From NCBI GenBank assembly GCA_958450365.1, contig CAUEEP010000733.1, positions 1,054,001-1,118,000 of the forward strand: 64,000 nucleotides of DNA. The letters run 5' to 3'. Within the stretch, counting starts at the first letter, position 1; each line of letters begins with the position of its first letter. The notes below the pieces were generated by a model. It did not search any database. It worked only from the letters and a program-made list of their open reading frames with translations, and was not told the origin of the DNA. The DNA comes from Mesorhabditis belari. Taxonomy: Eukaryota > Nematoda > Chromadorea > Rhabditida > Rhabditidae. Shown here piece after piece: positions 21,854 to 35,560 of the stretch. The position numbers were made by a program, and so were the translations under genes.

Positions 21854-24800
21854 TCTCTTTCAAATATCGCTCGTTATTTCTTTTTGATATTTGAAAATTG
21901 TGTTATGAGCTTGAATGTAATGTTTTTTAAAGTCAGAAAATCAAATATTCGAGCCAAACTAAAGCCAAACTAAAGATCTATGTCATTCAAATTCCTTTCC
22001 AATTCATTCAAGCACCGAAAAACAGTAAGCTGGCTATTATGAAGCTGAAACTTTGTTGATGTCAAAAAATCTCAATAAAAAAACGCTGATACAGCATTTA
22101 AATAAGCAGTACAATTCAATAAATCGGTACATTAGATTTGTTTTTATTACATTTGAGAAATTAGCTAGATATTCGTCAATGTAATACTCTGGGAATAGAG
22201 AAAAAAGTGATAGGAAACGGATGATGAAAAGCTGAACCGGTGATGAATGGTGGTAAAACTTGGATCAATCGATCGGTTTACCGCTAATGTGAACTAGAAA
22301 AGCAGGGCATTATTTGCTTGCTAAGCATTTTGTTCTTCTTTTTGCTGAAATTTGAATTAAACCAGAATTCCGGATAAGTGAAATTTAACCAAAAATAATA
22401 CCGCACATATCAGTTTCAATATTTCTACAAGAATAATTAGAAAAATCTCATAAGTTGTCGTGAAACGCATTATTGAAAAGATTTTGTGTCACAATATTCA
22501 CAACCTGCGATTCTGAGAACCAATAGCTGGGAGGCGAATCAAAGCAAAATGAACTGTAAAAAAATTCTCTTGGTATATAGTTTCTAAATTACTCCTGAAA
22601 GCAGTAAATCATCGGGATTTTGGCCAAAACTTGGGCGATACGAATGAGGGCTAAAATGAGCATCAAGGTTCGCACCGAGACGCTTGTTTGCACCGAGACG
22701 CTTGAAACAAACGATTGCGTTTGTTTGCACCGAAGAAAGAATAGGAGGATTGCGTTGGAAAAGATTATAATTAGTGAATTCTAAATGGTTATATTGAGTT
22801 GGGAGTATGAAATAATGCCGACTTTCAAAGTAACTTCTATAAAATCAAGTAGTCTTTATCAAATGACATGGGTAGTATCATTAGAAAGGTCACTTATTTC
22901 TCTACAAAATCATTTCTGAAATAGAACTCAAAAAGCGCCCCAATTCAAACAGCAATAATTTTTTCAGAAAATCTATAAATCGTCATTTAGAGAAAATGAC
23001 TGACGAGATTACTACAAAAATTTGGTTACTTATGCAATTCAATGTGCTCTAACTTTTTTGGTTATAACTTCAAGTTAAGTTTATGTGTAAGAAACGAGTC
23101 AAACGACGAATCGGATTCCTTGTCATTTTGACTTGTTCCTTGTCATTTTGCCCATAAAATCCACAAAACAAAAGCTTTACGGAATCTCTCAAAAGCCATT
23201 TTATAGAACAATAATAGGCCTTTTCGATTATACAAACAATAAATTAGAGCTTTTATGCGTTCCAGAAAAATCCTTGAAAGTTGGCGTGGTTCCATACCCG
23301 CCAACCCGATAACTTTTAAAGGACGTCACATTTATTTGAGTATAATGCTTTTATTAAATCTTTTTTCTAACATTTCAACTGAAATCAAATCAAAAGACTT
23401 TCGTTTCAAAGAAAAATATGGATATTCTGATCAGGCCAAGCCAAACCCAAGCCAATCTTTTGGCTTTGGCTTGACTAAGCTTGGCTTTTTACTTTTCCAG
23501 CCAACCCTGGTTATTGCCAAAGGAAACTATGGTGGATCTTCTAAAATTTTATGGATCTTTTACCGTAATCAATGCTAATGCGTGTGACTCTATCAACCTA
23601 AACAATGGCCGAAACTACCGTGGCCGTAACCAAAAAAGGCTTGGCTTGAATGAATTCAGTGAAATTTGAAAGTTATTAAGCTATTGGTATTCAATCGCTT
23701 ACAAAACTTACACTCGAAAGGATGATCATCACAAGAGGCCGATTCAACTTAACAAAATATCTGAGCAACAAAGGTCAGTTTGCTTTTAATCTACAATTGG
23801 AGATGTCATCTGTCCTGTTAAGATTAGAATTTTGGATTCTAAAAGATCAATCTATATCATAATTGTTCATGAACTAGAGATTCAACAAAGAAAGGTATCC
23901 ACAAAGAATTTGGACACCGAAAAAACTAAAACCAAATGCAATCAAGTGGAAGATGGGGATGATAGTGAACTCGATTGCTATTCTCGATGTCGATTCGAAT
24001 TGATTCGGATATTTTGGAGCTGAATCACTGAAACAACATCTAGGACGAATTCAAATGCCTTCTACAATCGTTGTCCTATTTCGCTACAAATGATGATTTG
24101 AGGGGTTTTCAGCTCTGTGAACAGTCAATATCACGTAAATCAGAATCATCGAAACCAACAACATTATTTTTTCCTTGAAATCTAGATATCAATGCTTTCT
24201 AGAGAAATCGAGAACCCTGGGAAGTCTGTAAAAAAAAGAAAAAGACTGTCAAGACTGTGTGATTGAGAAGAAACAAAATCAGAAAATCAAAAAGAAAATA
24301 GAAACAAATCAGATATGGTACTGATAAAACTGATAAAACACTGATACTTGATAAAACATGGAAGCTTGACGAGGGCTTTTCTAAACATGAACAGTTGACT
24401 AAATGCTGTTCTGTATATACCGTAACTCCAATATTTGAAGACCACTTTGGGTTTTTCGTGATCCAGATATGGTAACCAAAATTTTAAAAGTTTAAAACGG
24501 AAATTTTAGATAGCTTTGTTGTTATCAAACTTTGTTTCAGGTCGTGCTGAACTCAAAATTCATTGGAGCGAGATTAGTGAATTTTGATCTTTCATAAGAC
24601 CATTTTTCAGGAGTTGAATAAATTCTATTTCCGCATTGTTCTGTTTCTCATGGTGATCCAGCTATTTGAAATTTTAATGTGTCCATTTTCTCTTTCATTA
24701 AATATGAAGGAAAATTGTTTTAGAACTCTGTATTTGAAATTATTTTTGTTCAATTGAAATGCTTATAAATCATATAACAAAATTTGCATTCATTCAAGGT

Positions 24801-25297
24801 GTCGTGCTGTTTTGTTTCTTGCAAATGAGCGATGGGATTAATGGACTCCAATTTTTTGTCGCCCACAACCCTCCATCCATACCGTTACCGCAATTGTGTG
24901 ATTGCATCTGAAAATTCAAATTTTACGGCAACTTCGCAAGAAAGAATACTGTATTTTTCAAAGTTTACACCTTTTAGAAAACAAACTCTACAAAATTACC
25001 GTGATAAATGATCCGTTAGTCGGATTGGCAAGTGCTGAAAAAGTAGCGATTCGATTAGCATCAAACATCAAAGTTGAGGCTAAAAGTATCTTTTTAAAAA
25101 TAACAAAAAAACAACAATAAAAACAGAGTTTGATCAATTCGAAGCCAAGCAAAATTCGCTAACACCTGTTGTTTTTAAAACTTTTTCTTTTACTTGAAAA
25201 ATCCCATGACATTCCCAAGAGTGCCGTTCCCGGATAAAATCCATTTTTAGCTACGCAATCTGTATTGTAGATCAAATCTGAATATAGAAATTTAAAT
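21854..25297. other. Long intergenic stretch
   Basis: AT-rich without a supported gene. It holds repeated GCACCGAGACGCTTG phrases (22672-22700) and a hairpin of CCAAGCC/GGCTTGG words (23440-23490). Open frames at 23255-23669, 23832-24023 and 24902-25120 lack recognisable domains; the last (VINDPLVGLASAEKVAIRLA) looks somewhat protein-like but its exon junctions do not fit. Confidence 0.4.
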
Positions 25298-26448
25298 TTA
25301 AATAAATCGATTCAAACATCGGACAAAAGTGTGTTCAGCAAGATTTGTGATTGTTGCAGAAGCGGCTTTATACGTGACTGAACAATTTGTCGTGACTGGA
25401 ACTTTCTGGAAAGGTGATCGTTTTACAAAAATGCTAACAAACTACCGCATAACATCTTCCGTCAAAAGCTGTCCATGTTACGGATGGATTCGTTGTGTTA
25501 GTACAAGTGATCGTTGTTAGATTGGTTGTAACATTGAACGGGTATGATGGTGCATTATTACAAGATGAGCATAAAGAGAATTGATAAGGACCGGGCGAGG
25601 TTGGGTATGAACAATACAATGGGAGACCATAAGCCCCAAGAGTGTAGCCTAGAAAATAAAGTTTAAAATGATTAAAATTGCATTCTAATAGTGATTGATT
25701 AATCTATTAGGTTGGCCAATAAGTCTTTGGACATTTCATTTAAAAAGCTATTTAGAAAGAATCAATTCACCGATTGACCTACAGTTTGCTTCATTCGAAA
25801 GGCCTAATATTTTTCTACAAAATAACGTTTAAATCTTATGAAAATGTTTTGTCTCTGGATTTTTATGTTAGGCACTTTGGACCACAGAAACTTATGTTGG
25901 TGCCAATAGAAAAATGATAGAGCATAAAAAGTTAGGCATAGAATCAAACTTTCAGAATAATCTGTTCAGAATTCTTTGTAGAGCCTTTTTATTGTTTTAC
26001 GAAAATTTGAACTTGAATTTGCACTTGAATTTGCTGCAGAATCGACTCAAATTAGCTTAAAAAGATAAAAAAGAACGAAAAACAATTTCTATTTGAAGCA
26101 ACCATTGGTCGGTTGGTGAACTTTTCGTTTATAAATGCTATTATAAAAAGTAACCAAAAGACTTATCTAACCTAATAGTACCAGGTACAAAATTCAAAAA
26201 AATTACTAACTTGATTGGAGTACTTAGCCACAATAAATGCCATTTCTTCGTCATTTCAAACATGACTCACTCGTATTCGCGTAATTGAATCCTTTGCAGC
26301 CGATAGCTGTTTTCTCCAATTGTACGCAACCATGGGCACAAAGTTGAAAGTCAGAGGACGAAAAGTCGACCATTTGATTGGTGTTTTGTGTGAAATAATA
26401 TGACTGGCCTTTAAGGCATCGAAAAATCAACAGAAAGAAGAAAATCAT
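25298..26448 (-). CDS. Secreted protein with PAN/Apple-like N-terminus
   Basis: Three exons, 26271-26448, 25446-25648 and 25298-25405, join in phase to 162 residues. A signal peptide (MIFFFLLIFRCLKG) is followed by a Cys pattern CAHGCVQLEKTAIGCKGFNY like that of nematode PAN/Apple modules, which usually bind protein or carbohydrate outside the cell. The rest is Cys, Thr and Asn-rich with several N-glycosylation motifs (NVTT, NTTN) and ends RCLNRFI. The first intron is long (622 nt) because a mariner MITE sits in it; a further small exon hidden there cannot be excluded. Intron 2 is 40 nt. The PAN assignment is tentative because the module is cut short compared with a full one. Confidence 0.62.
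25707..26175. mobile_element. Non-autonomous mariner element, 469 bp
   Basis: Ends TTAGGTTGGCCAATAAGTC on the left and a complementary ...CTAACCTAA on the right, flanked on both sides by TA, the mariner target duplication. The interior has no transposase frame. It lies in intron 1 of the secreted PAN-like gene. Confidence 0.85.
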
Positions 26449-26956
26449 CTTTCAAAGATTCAAAGGAAATGGGAATTCTTAAAAATGTGAAATGAATATG
26501 AATAGTTTTTTTTGATTGCTTTAGCCGATCGCCAAGGTTACCCATGGCAAGCCCTCAGATTTGAATCTGACGTTTGAAATTGACACATTTGAAATGTAAA
26601 GTGTCTGTCTATTATCTGCCGTTCAATAACTTGAAAACATTACCATCTAGATTATTATAAAATTTATGTTTGGTTAAAATAAAAAGCTATAATTTTAAGC
26701 TAATAACGGCTAATCGATGTAAATTTCATATGCATTGACTCAATAAAAACATTTTCTGGCTTCAATTCGAAGATCTTTTATTCTTTAATAGAATTTTCGA
26801 AAACACCTTGCAAACGGTTAAACTAAATACGCTAAATTTTCCAAAACCAACCACACAACACGACTCTAAAGCGGCAAGCGCACCTTGAGTGTAGAATTGG
26901 TAGCTATAATTTAGTGTAGAAAAGAATCAAATTGCACGTAACGCCAATGGCGGATA

Positions 26957-27415
26957 GAGTGTGTTCCTATCGGATAATGCGTTTTCGAAAATGCACCTAG
27001 TTGAGAAAAGTACCGTAGTCAAAACTTTAATTTACATGCAATCACTCCGATTTTGGTAGAATTCGATGAGGAATTACAAGGCTTAATACCAAAATCGGAC
27101 TGATTGCATGTAAACTAACGGTTTAACTACGATAGTTTACTCAAATAGGTGCATTTTAGAAAAGGCATTATTCGATAGGAACACACTCTAATGGCGGAAA
27201 TCTGATGGTTTCACACAAAAGCCACTACCTGAAATCCAATATTGAGAGTGGTTGGATTTTACAGTAGAGTCTAATATTTCAATGCTATATAAGCCTTATT
27301 ATTAGGCTTATAACTGTAAGTGTAAAGAAACACGGCTCCTTTTAAAGATATTCAGCCGTTTAGCTGATTTGGTGGCAAATTCCCTTCAAATGTAAAGATA
27401 TTCAATATACAGTAA
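26957..27415. repeat. Dispersed repeat copy A with palindromic core
   Basis: GAGTGTGTTCCTATCG at 26957 and its complement ending near 27190 bound arms of about 105 nt separated by about 20 nt. The sequence 27085-27415, including the right arm and its flank, recurs inverted at about 31470-31790 in the sulfotransferase gene. Non-coding. The 26449-26956 stretch before it holds no gene. Confidence 0.85.
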
Positions 27416-28033
27416 TCCACTTGCCCAGGAGCAACGAGGAAATCAGCCGAAATATTGGGTGTATTTTTGTGTGCAAAGCGATTCTTTGGCTAATCAAACA
27501 GGTCCAAATCCATTTCCGTTTAGATATGAACCCTACAAAACTTTTGATGGTGTTTTGAATCGAAAATTTTTAATATCACCGTCCTCGTTGACAAGAGTAT
27601 GAAAGCTCCAACATTATTTGACCACTAAAAGCTTTCACGTGAAGCACTTTATGATGTTTGGGCTCATGCTCAATCGAAATTGAATCACCTAACTGAAGCA
27701 ATACGGTCAAAACTCGTAAATCATAGTCCTTTTCAGCAAAAATCAAAACAAAGCTTGCTGATCTTTAAGAAGTGAATTTCATAATACAGTGTGCTTTGGT
27801 TGAGCTCAATTTGTTATGTTGCCTCTTTTTTTCTATCATTGAGTCATTCAGCCATCAAGGTAAACAGAGAGAACCACTGACTGCTCATTTTATCTCTCAT
27901 TTTGTGTGCTTTCAAGTCTCACAACGAATTCCCGTCCACGATTTCTCAGTATTGCCTTTCTTTTGCGAGAAAGTGAATAAGTTTTTCAGCAAATTTGTCT
28001 TCGATTCAAAACTCACCCACGCATTCTCCAATC
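27416..28033. other. Intergenic, upstream of an F-box-like gene
   Basis: No supported gene. The plus frame 27772-28125 overlaps the F-box-like gene in another frame and is a shadow. Confidence 0.4.
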
Positions 28034-29805
<1,772 letters not shown>

Positions 29806-30545
29806 TGTTAATAAAGTTACTCTCAATTTCTTTTTTGAATTTTTACACAACTTGGAATCATTTATGTCTTTATTGTCCAGCAAATAAATCATTTCCCATT
29901 CGATGTTTCACCCAGTTGATATCGACCCATACACTCGGATCCAGCACTCCAGGTTGCTCATTGAAGATACCCATCACTTGTTCCGCCAGGGCAAAACTTT
30001 TTTTTGCGCAACGGGGGGTTTAAAATTTTGGGAGGGGGGGGCAATTGCCGGCGTTGTGGGACTAAATTTAGTGCATAGAAAAAGTGTATAGAAATTTAAA
30101 GTACTAAATTTTTCCGAAATCTAGTTAAAACAGCGCCGTCAAACTTCTCACTATCCAAAAAACTGGCCAATTCAAGTTTCATGCTAAAAAATTCCTTACG
30201 TTCTTGGCTACATGATGAATAAAAATAATTGCTTTAAAAAGTTACTATTTCATAGATAAAATTAGCGTTCAAAATGTGTGTGATCTGATTGATCAGATAC
30301 TTGATCCGATCTGATCTGATCTGATACTTGATCATTTGATCAGATTTCTCTTTCACCACAACATAAATAAAGACATACCTATCCATCCTTTAATTGGTTT
30401 TTTCAAAGGTCTTTAAAAATTCGTAAAGACAGAAAAACTTTCATTGCCGAAGATTCATAGATAAAGATCGAAAAAGGAATTTGTAGATCTGCAGATCGGC
30501 ACATTTCATTTTTCAGTGAAGTCATTCGATGAACTCAAGATTTTC
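29806..30545. other. Intergenic with TGATC-rich repeat
   Basis: Holds a G-run region (30003-30060) and a cluster of GATCTGATC words at 30285-30350. A TTTTTCAG site at 30508-30515, 30 bases before the sulfotransferase start, is a candidate trans-splice acceptor. Confidence 0.5.
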
Positions 30546-32437
30546 ATGAGTCTTTTTTCTTATTTATGTCTATGTTTTTTGTTCTATTTGCACCAAACAA
30601 ATGGTTTAACTCAAGTGACAGGTAAATTTTTGAAAAGATTAAACTATTCTCTGATAGATTCACCGGTGATTGAGAGAATCCCCTTACGGCCAGCCATCGA
30701 TCAGCCGGATTCCGTAGGAGTTTCATTTACTATGAATCAATAAAATTCAATATAATCATAATAATATAATCAATCAATAAAAAATCAATAAAATTTAGAA
30801 TGTTAACAAAATGGGGATTTTCCACTGTCAAATACCAAAAAATGGAGCCACAATTATGAAAGTGATCATGTGTGATTTGTATCGATATTTCAAGGGAATG
30901 CCTTTCAAAATCAAATACGAAAAGGATAAATCACTAAGGTAAAAGAAAGATCATATTTATTTTAGCATTTATGCTAAAATATTGAATTCTAGCGAATGTC
31001 AATTGGAGCAATGGTACAAAAATCTTGTTGCAACGAAATACAAAGCTGATTTGTGGAAAACAAATCCAGAAGCGACGAAAATTGCTGTCATTCGTCATCC
31101 GCTTAAACGTTTCCTTTCTCTTTATGGATATTTGTGCGAGTGAGTCAAATCTCATACATTTTTACCTTCCATTTACTCTAGACAAGTGAATTTGTGCGGC
31201 GCCGGGACGAATATTCACAAATTTACAAAAGACGTCTACACATTGTTGAGCACTCGATCAGTGAATGGAACATTGTTCAAGGAAACGAATCAAGCTGTTC
31301 TTGAATATCATGCACAGCCGCAGACATGGTGAGTGAAACAGTTGTGAATTTCATGCTTAGAGTGTGTTCCTTGCGAGTAAGTAATTACTCGAGTAAAATT
31401 TGCATGAGGAATCCTTACTCGATCAACCGACGTTTTTGTCGAGTAAATACGAGTAATCCTCTTTACATGAGTAAATTGAATATCTTTACATTTGAAGGCA
31501 ATTTGCCACCATATTCAATTAAAAGGCTGGATCTCTTTAAAAGGAGTCGTGTTTCTTTACACTTACAGCTATAAGCCCAATAGTGAGACTTAAATAGCAT
31601 TAAAATATTAGACTCTAATGTAAAATCCAACCACTCTCAATATTGGATTTAAGGTAGTGGCTTTTGTGTGGAACCATCAAATTTCCGCCATTAGAGTGTG
31701 TTCCTATCGAATAATGCACCTATTTGAGAAAACTATCGTAGTTAAACCGTTAGTTTACATGCAATCAGTCCGATTTTGGTATATAATAGACTTGTAACGA
31801 AAACATTTGTCGTTTCCCTTTTGCCGCTGGCAATTTAAAGTTTTTCGTGTTTTTCTCAGCACGAATCCTTTGATTTTGACTGTTTTGACTTTCATTCGAT
31901 GCAGAATAAAATTGCGTGTCGAATGGTACCAAAAATTAACTCAAAATGTAATATGCACGCAAAGTTATTAGGCAAAATGTTAATTCCCGCCCATAATGGG
32001 CGGGGTTTAGGTTTTTAAGCAACAACAAGCTTCAACAACAGACTCTCTTTTTAGTCTTGATTCAATTTCTTCATTCCTTTCTAGGTTCTGCAATTTATCT
32101 ACCGATTACCAGAAATTCCATTTGATTCACAATGCTGGTGATCGCTTGGCGATGAGACTCGAGTTGCAGAAAGCTTTCGATGCGGCAAAAGTGCCGAAAA
32201 AGTACTCCGATCAGGTAAATGAGTCTCAAAACTTAAACCCGAAGATTTCTACTTATGTTTGTTTTAACTTGTGCATCTTTCCAGGTTCTCTTCCACATTG
32301 TCTATTCCGATACAGTTCACGCGAATCACGATCAAAATCACACAAAAAACCTCAAAGCCTACATGGAAGAAAACCCGCAAACGATGGCTTATTTTAATGC
32401 GATTTATTACAAAGATTTTGAGTTGCTCGGTTATTGA
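30546..32437 (+). CDS. Carbohydrate sulfotransferase-like protein
   Basis: Seven exons, 30546-30621, 30658-30713, 30799-30938, 30966-31139, 31182-31328, 32085-32214 and 32285-32437, keep phase and give 291 residues. Residues 1-20 form a signal peptide or membrane anchor. The 5'-phosphosulfate-binding loop is CQIPKNGATIMK and the 3'-phosphate site is AVIRHPLKRFLSLY, the two PAPS-binding motifs of the Golgi sulfotransferase family expanded in nematodes. Later conserved parts are TWFCNLSTDYQKFHLI and ENPQTMAYFNAIYYKDFELL. Such enzymes move sulfate from PAPS to sugars of glycoproteins or glycosaminoglycans; the acceptor cannot be predicted. A Cys-containing segment, CEQVNLCGAG, fits the family. 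Intron 5 is long (756 nt) because it holds a dispersed repeat. No lesion seen. The alternative upstream GTG is rejected in favour of the ATG at 30546. Confidence 0.87.
31362..31790. repeat. Dispersed repeat copy B, inverted relative to copy A
   Basis: Lies in intron 5 of the sulfotransferase gene. The segment about 31470-31790 matches the complement of 27085-27415, including AACCACTCTCAATATTGGAT and TGTGTTCCTATCGAATAATG. The first 100 bases carry clustered CGAGTAA words and look like a different end. No coding content. Confidence 0.85.
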
Positions 32438-33166
32438 AAAGAATGAGTTAAAGTTAAATGTTGTTTTTATTAAAATTGATTCTATTAAACAATATTCTAT
32501 TAAAAAAATGCCTAACTTTCTTTGCAAAACTTTGCCGTTTTCATCTTCACTTTTCGTCTTTACTGCGAATTTCATTTCTTTCCACTGTGAAAAAAATCAG
32601 TGGCATTTTTTTTTTTGGCAACCCGTGATTTGCCTGCCCGACTCGGTAAACTCTTTCGGACTTTGCACACAGCCAATTCCAGAAGGACATCAGCATTCCA
32701 TGAATTGTTGTTCTAAAGCCAGCAAAAATCAACATCAAACTCACTTCTGCTAGAACGCAAAGAATATTAGGAGAATATTATTATTGTGAAAGAATATTAT
32801 TAAAGGAGCCTTATACCTGAACTTTCCAATTGGACAAGTAACCAAGCTGCATCTCGAAAGATCTTTTCATCTATCATTTCTACGTATGGTTTTTTAGATA
32901 AAATTATTTAGTTAGTATACCTTACAAATAGCTTATAAATAGCCTAGAATTAGCAAATTTCAAGTGTTAAGCACCAATCCCTTTGTCATGAACATTGACG
33001 GTGAGAATCAAGCCAGTAGCCAAAAGTTTTAACATCTTGGTCTACATTTTTATCGAATCAAATAAAAGGTGTTCAGTTTTTGTGTAGCCTAATCAGGATT
33101 CTCGGTCAGTAAGGATAGATAAAAGCTATTAGCTTGGTTGACAATAGATCGGTTCATTTAAAATAC
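32438..33166. other. Intergenic, possible tiny gene remnant
   Basis: The minus strand has a GTGAGT...TTTAG intron-like stretch near 32750-32718 followed by a short open frame reading WNADVLLELAVCKVRKSL. It is too short and isolated to call a gene. Otherwise featureless. Confidence 0.35.
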
Positions 33167-34415
33167 AGGGTTTCAGAATTACGGGGACTAGGGGTATCTT
33201 TGTTATTGTATATTTTTGCTTACAATTTATAAATTATTTTTCTCTTTCTTTTGGTTTATTTTCTTTATTTAACTATTTACTTACTATTTTTTTTCTCAAA
33301 ACATGTCTCTTTTTAGCATGGCCAAGATGTCAGTGTACCGTGATGCGATCATCGACCTACACAAGCGTGACGTTCTGGCGATGGATATCTCTAGGCGATT
33401 GATAATACGCAAACAACTTGTTTACAACGCGATCGAACGTTTTCAAGCGTTAGGAACAAATTCTGATCGTTCCGGACGTGGTCGTAAAGCGATCGTGGTC
33501 ACCAAGGCTAATATCAAGAAGGTTCGAGATTAGCTACGCTTGAAAGCCACTCGTTCGCAGGCAAGGATGGCAAAGAATAAGGGAATTTCTTCTTCTATGG
33601 GTCGTATTGTCAAAAATCGTCTTGAAATGAAAGCTTATAAGTTTTCCAAAAGCCAATTTGTTAAGTCAGCCAGCAAAAAGAAACGCGAGGATCGTTCGAA
33701 CCAACTTTTGCTTCGCTTCAATGGAATCGATCATCGGAACATTCTCTTCACCGATGAAAAATTTTTTCTGTCGAACAGTTTGTGAACTATCAAAACAATT
33801 GGATTTATGCTAAGATTCGACCTAAGCAACCTGTGGCAGCAGGTTATCCCAAACCGTTGATGGCCGGGCCTGGGATTACCGTAGACGGAAAGACTCCTTT
33901 GTTTTTTGTTCCACAAGGAATCAAAGTAAATGCGATCAATTACTAGGATATGCTTAAGCCAGAAATACATCCATGGGCTAAAAAGCGTTTTGGAAACAAG
34001 ATTTGGTGCTTTCAACAGGATGGGGCACCCGCACACAAAGCTCGCATCGTTCAAGATTGGTGCAAGCATAATCGATCCCCGATTTTATCGATTTTAACCA
34101 TCAAGTCCGGACCTCAACCCTCTCGATTATTCTGTACGGAGTGTATTGGAAGCAAAAGCGTGCTAGAAACCCCATCCAACAGTCGATTCTTTAAAGAGAG
34201 CCTTTGAGAAGGCTTGGGACGAGCTGGACACACCCTACCTTCTCGCCGTTCGCGTTCCCAAAACGCCTCCAGGCCTGTGTTGCTGCCAAGGGAGATCTTT
34301 TTGAAAAAAAAGTAAATTTTTAAGTTAAATTATGGTTTCAAAATAAATTTTTGCTGCTTTGGTGTCATTTTAATGTAAGGTGGTCTTTAGTTGCCGTAAT
34401 TCTGGTCAACCCTGG
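33167..34415 (+). mobile_element. Inactive Tc1/mariner-superfamily element
   Basis: Terminal inverted repeats CAGGGTTTCAGAATTACGG (33167) and a complementary CCGTAATTCTGGTCAACCCTG (ends 34414), preceded by TA on the left. The transposase starts near 33303 with a helix-turn-helix (MSVYRDAIIDLHKRDVLAMD) and a GRPR-like SGRGRK hook. The catalytic blocks ILFTDEKFF, CFQQDGAPAHKA and SSPDLNPLDY give three acidic residues. The frame is broken by TAG at 33531, a one-base shift near 33775, TAG at 33944 and a further shift before the last block. An ancient but structurally complete copy of about 1.25 kb. Exact family (maT-like versus Tc1-like) is not certain. Confidence 0.85.
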
Positions 34416-35560
34416 CTATTAGGTGGCTAAAATAGGCAATAACTATTTGAAAAAGGAACAGAACTGAAATGCAGCAATAGGAAAAATCGAGTATGCCAGA
34501 CGTTTACAAGTGTGCGTTTACAAGTAGTCAGAGTACAAAATGAGTATTAGCTTTGGCAAGACTCATGCCTGACTTTATAAGAAAACATCTTGATTTATAT
34601 TATTTACAACTTAATTACAATCATAAATTTTCTACAATTAAAACAATATAAATCAGTTTGTGCTAGAATGTACAAAGCACCGGGAAATGACCCAAAAAGA
34701 ACCCGGCGACTGATTAAATAACTAGAGTCGATTCTTTGACGCGACCCTTATCTCTTCTTTTCTCTTTTCCGTTTCTCTTAAAAAGGGGTGCAGTGTAAGT
34801 GAAGATTTATAAGCTTTGATCAAACCAAATTACGATGACAAATATTCGCTTCAGATGATAAATTTACGACTATTTACTTTTACGACACATTGGGAGGGCA
34901 CTCGGCTCCGTCTCCGTCTCCGGGTTTCTTGTCCGGGTTCGCGTGAATGAATTAAATCTGTCAAAAGTGATGTTTGGGATGGGTCAAGGTTCAGTGTCAA
35001 TGGTCAAGGTTCAAAATGAAACGAATTCCCATCTTGATTTAAAGAGCTTATGAGACTGTTTCATAAACATTGCAAGCTTTTGTGTCAGACTATTTTTAGC
35101 TAGTTTAGCAAGCGATTTTTTAACTGTTGTTTAAAATTTCAGAAAGTGAATTTAAAATTATTTGAAAAACCACAATCAGTTGAACCACTTGGCCTAACAG
35201 AGAACCAAAATTCCCGTTGCTAAAGTACTGTTGTTTCAAAAACAGTTTTATACAGTTTATATCATAAATTAGGCCTCAAAATCTCTATCACCTGGTTTTG
35301 TCACCTAATACAAAGCTGGTAAAAGAAGTAACTTCTATCGCTTTGTCCAGAAACCGGAACACTTTAGCACCTTTTACAACTCTCCTCGGTTTTTGATGAA
35401 TTGGAAGCTAATCCTTGCGCTGGCATTTGTCATCAAAAAGGAAAAACTGTTATCAAATTTGCGACCCGCCTACCTGTTTGCGATAAAAAGGATTATTATT
35501 TAAAGGGGCGATCTCTATCGCTTAAGCCTGGTCTTTCTAATAAACGAATTTTCCCTCCCG
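34416..35560. other. Intergenic
   Basis: No gene could be supported. The minus strand reads KKPGDGDGAECPPNV then a stop near 34930-34885, reminiscent of a cuticle-collagen tail, but an in-frame stop lies just upstream and no Gly-X-Y repeat is present. Frame 35401-35619 overlaps the start of the CUB-like gene and is a shadow. Confidence 0.4.

Noticed and set aside
24780..25100. Possible two-exon secreted protein
   Set aside because: The plausible junction creates a stop codon and no start or end could be placed.
34885..34935. Collagen-like tail on the minus strand
   Set aside because: Only about 15 residues, an in-frame stop directly upstream and no Gly-X-Y repeat.
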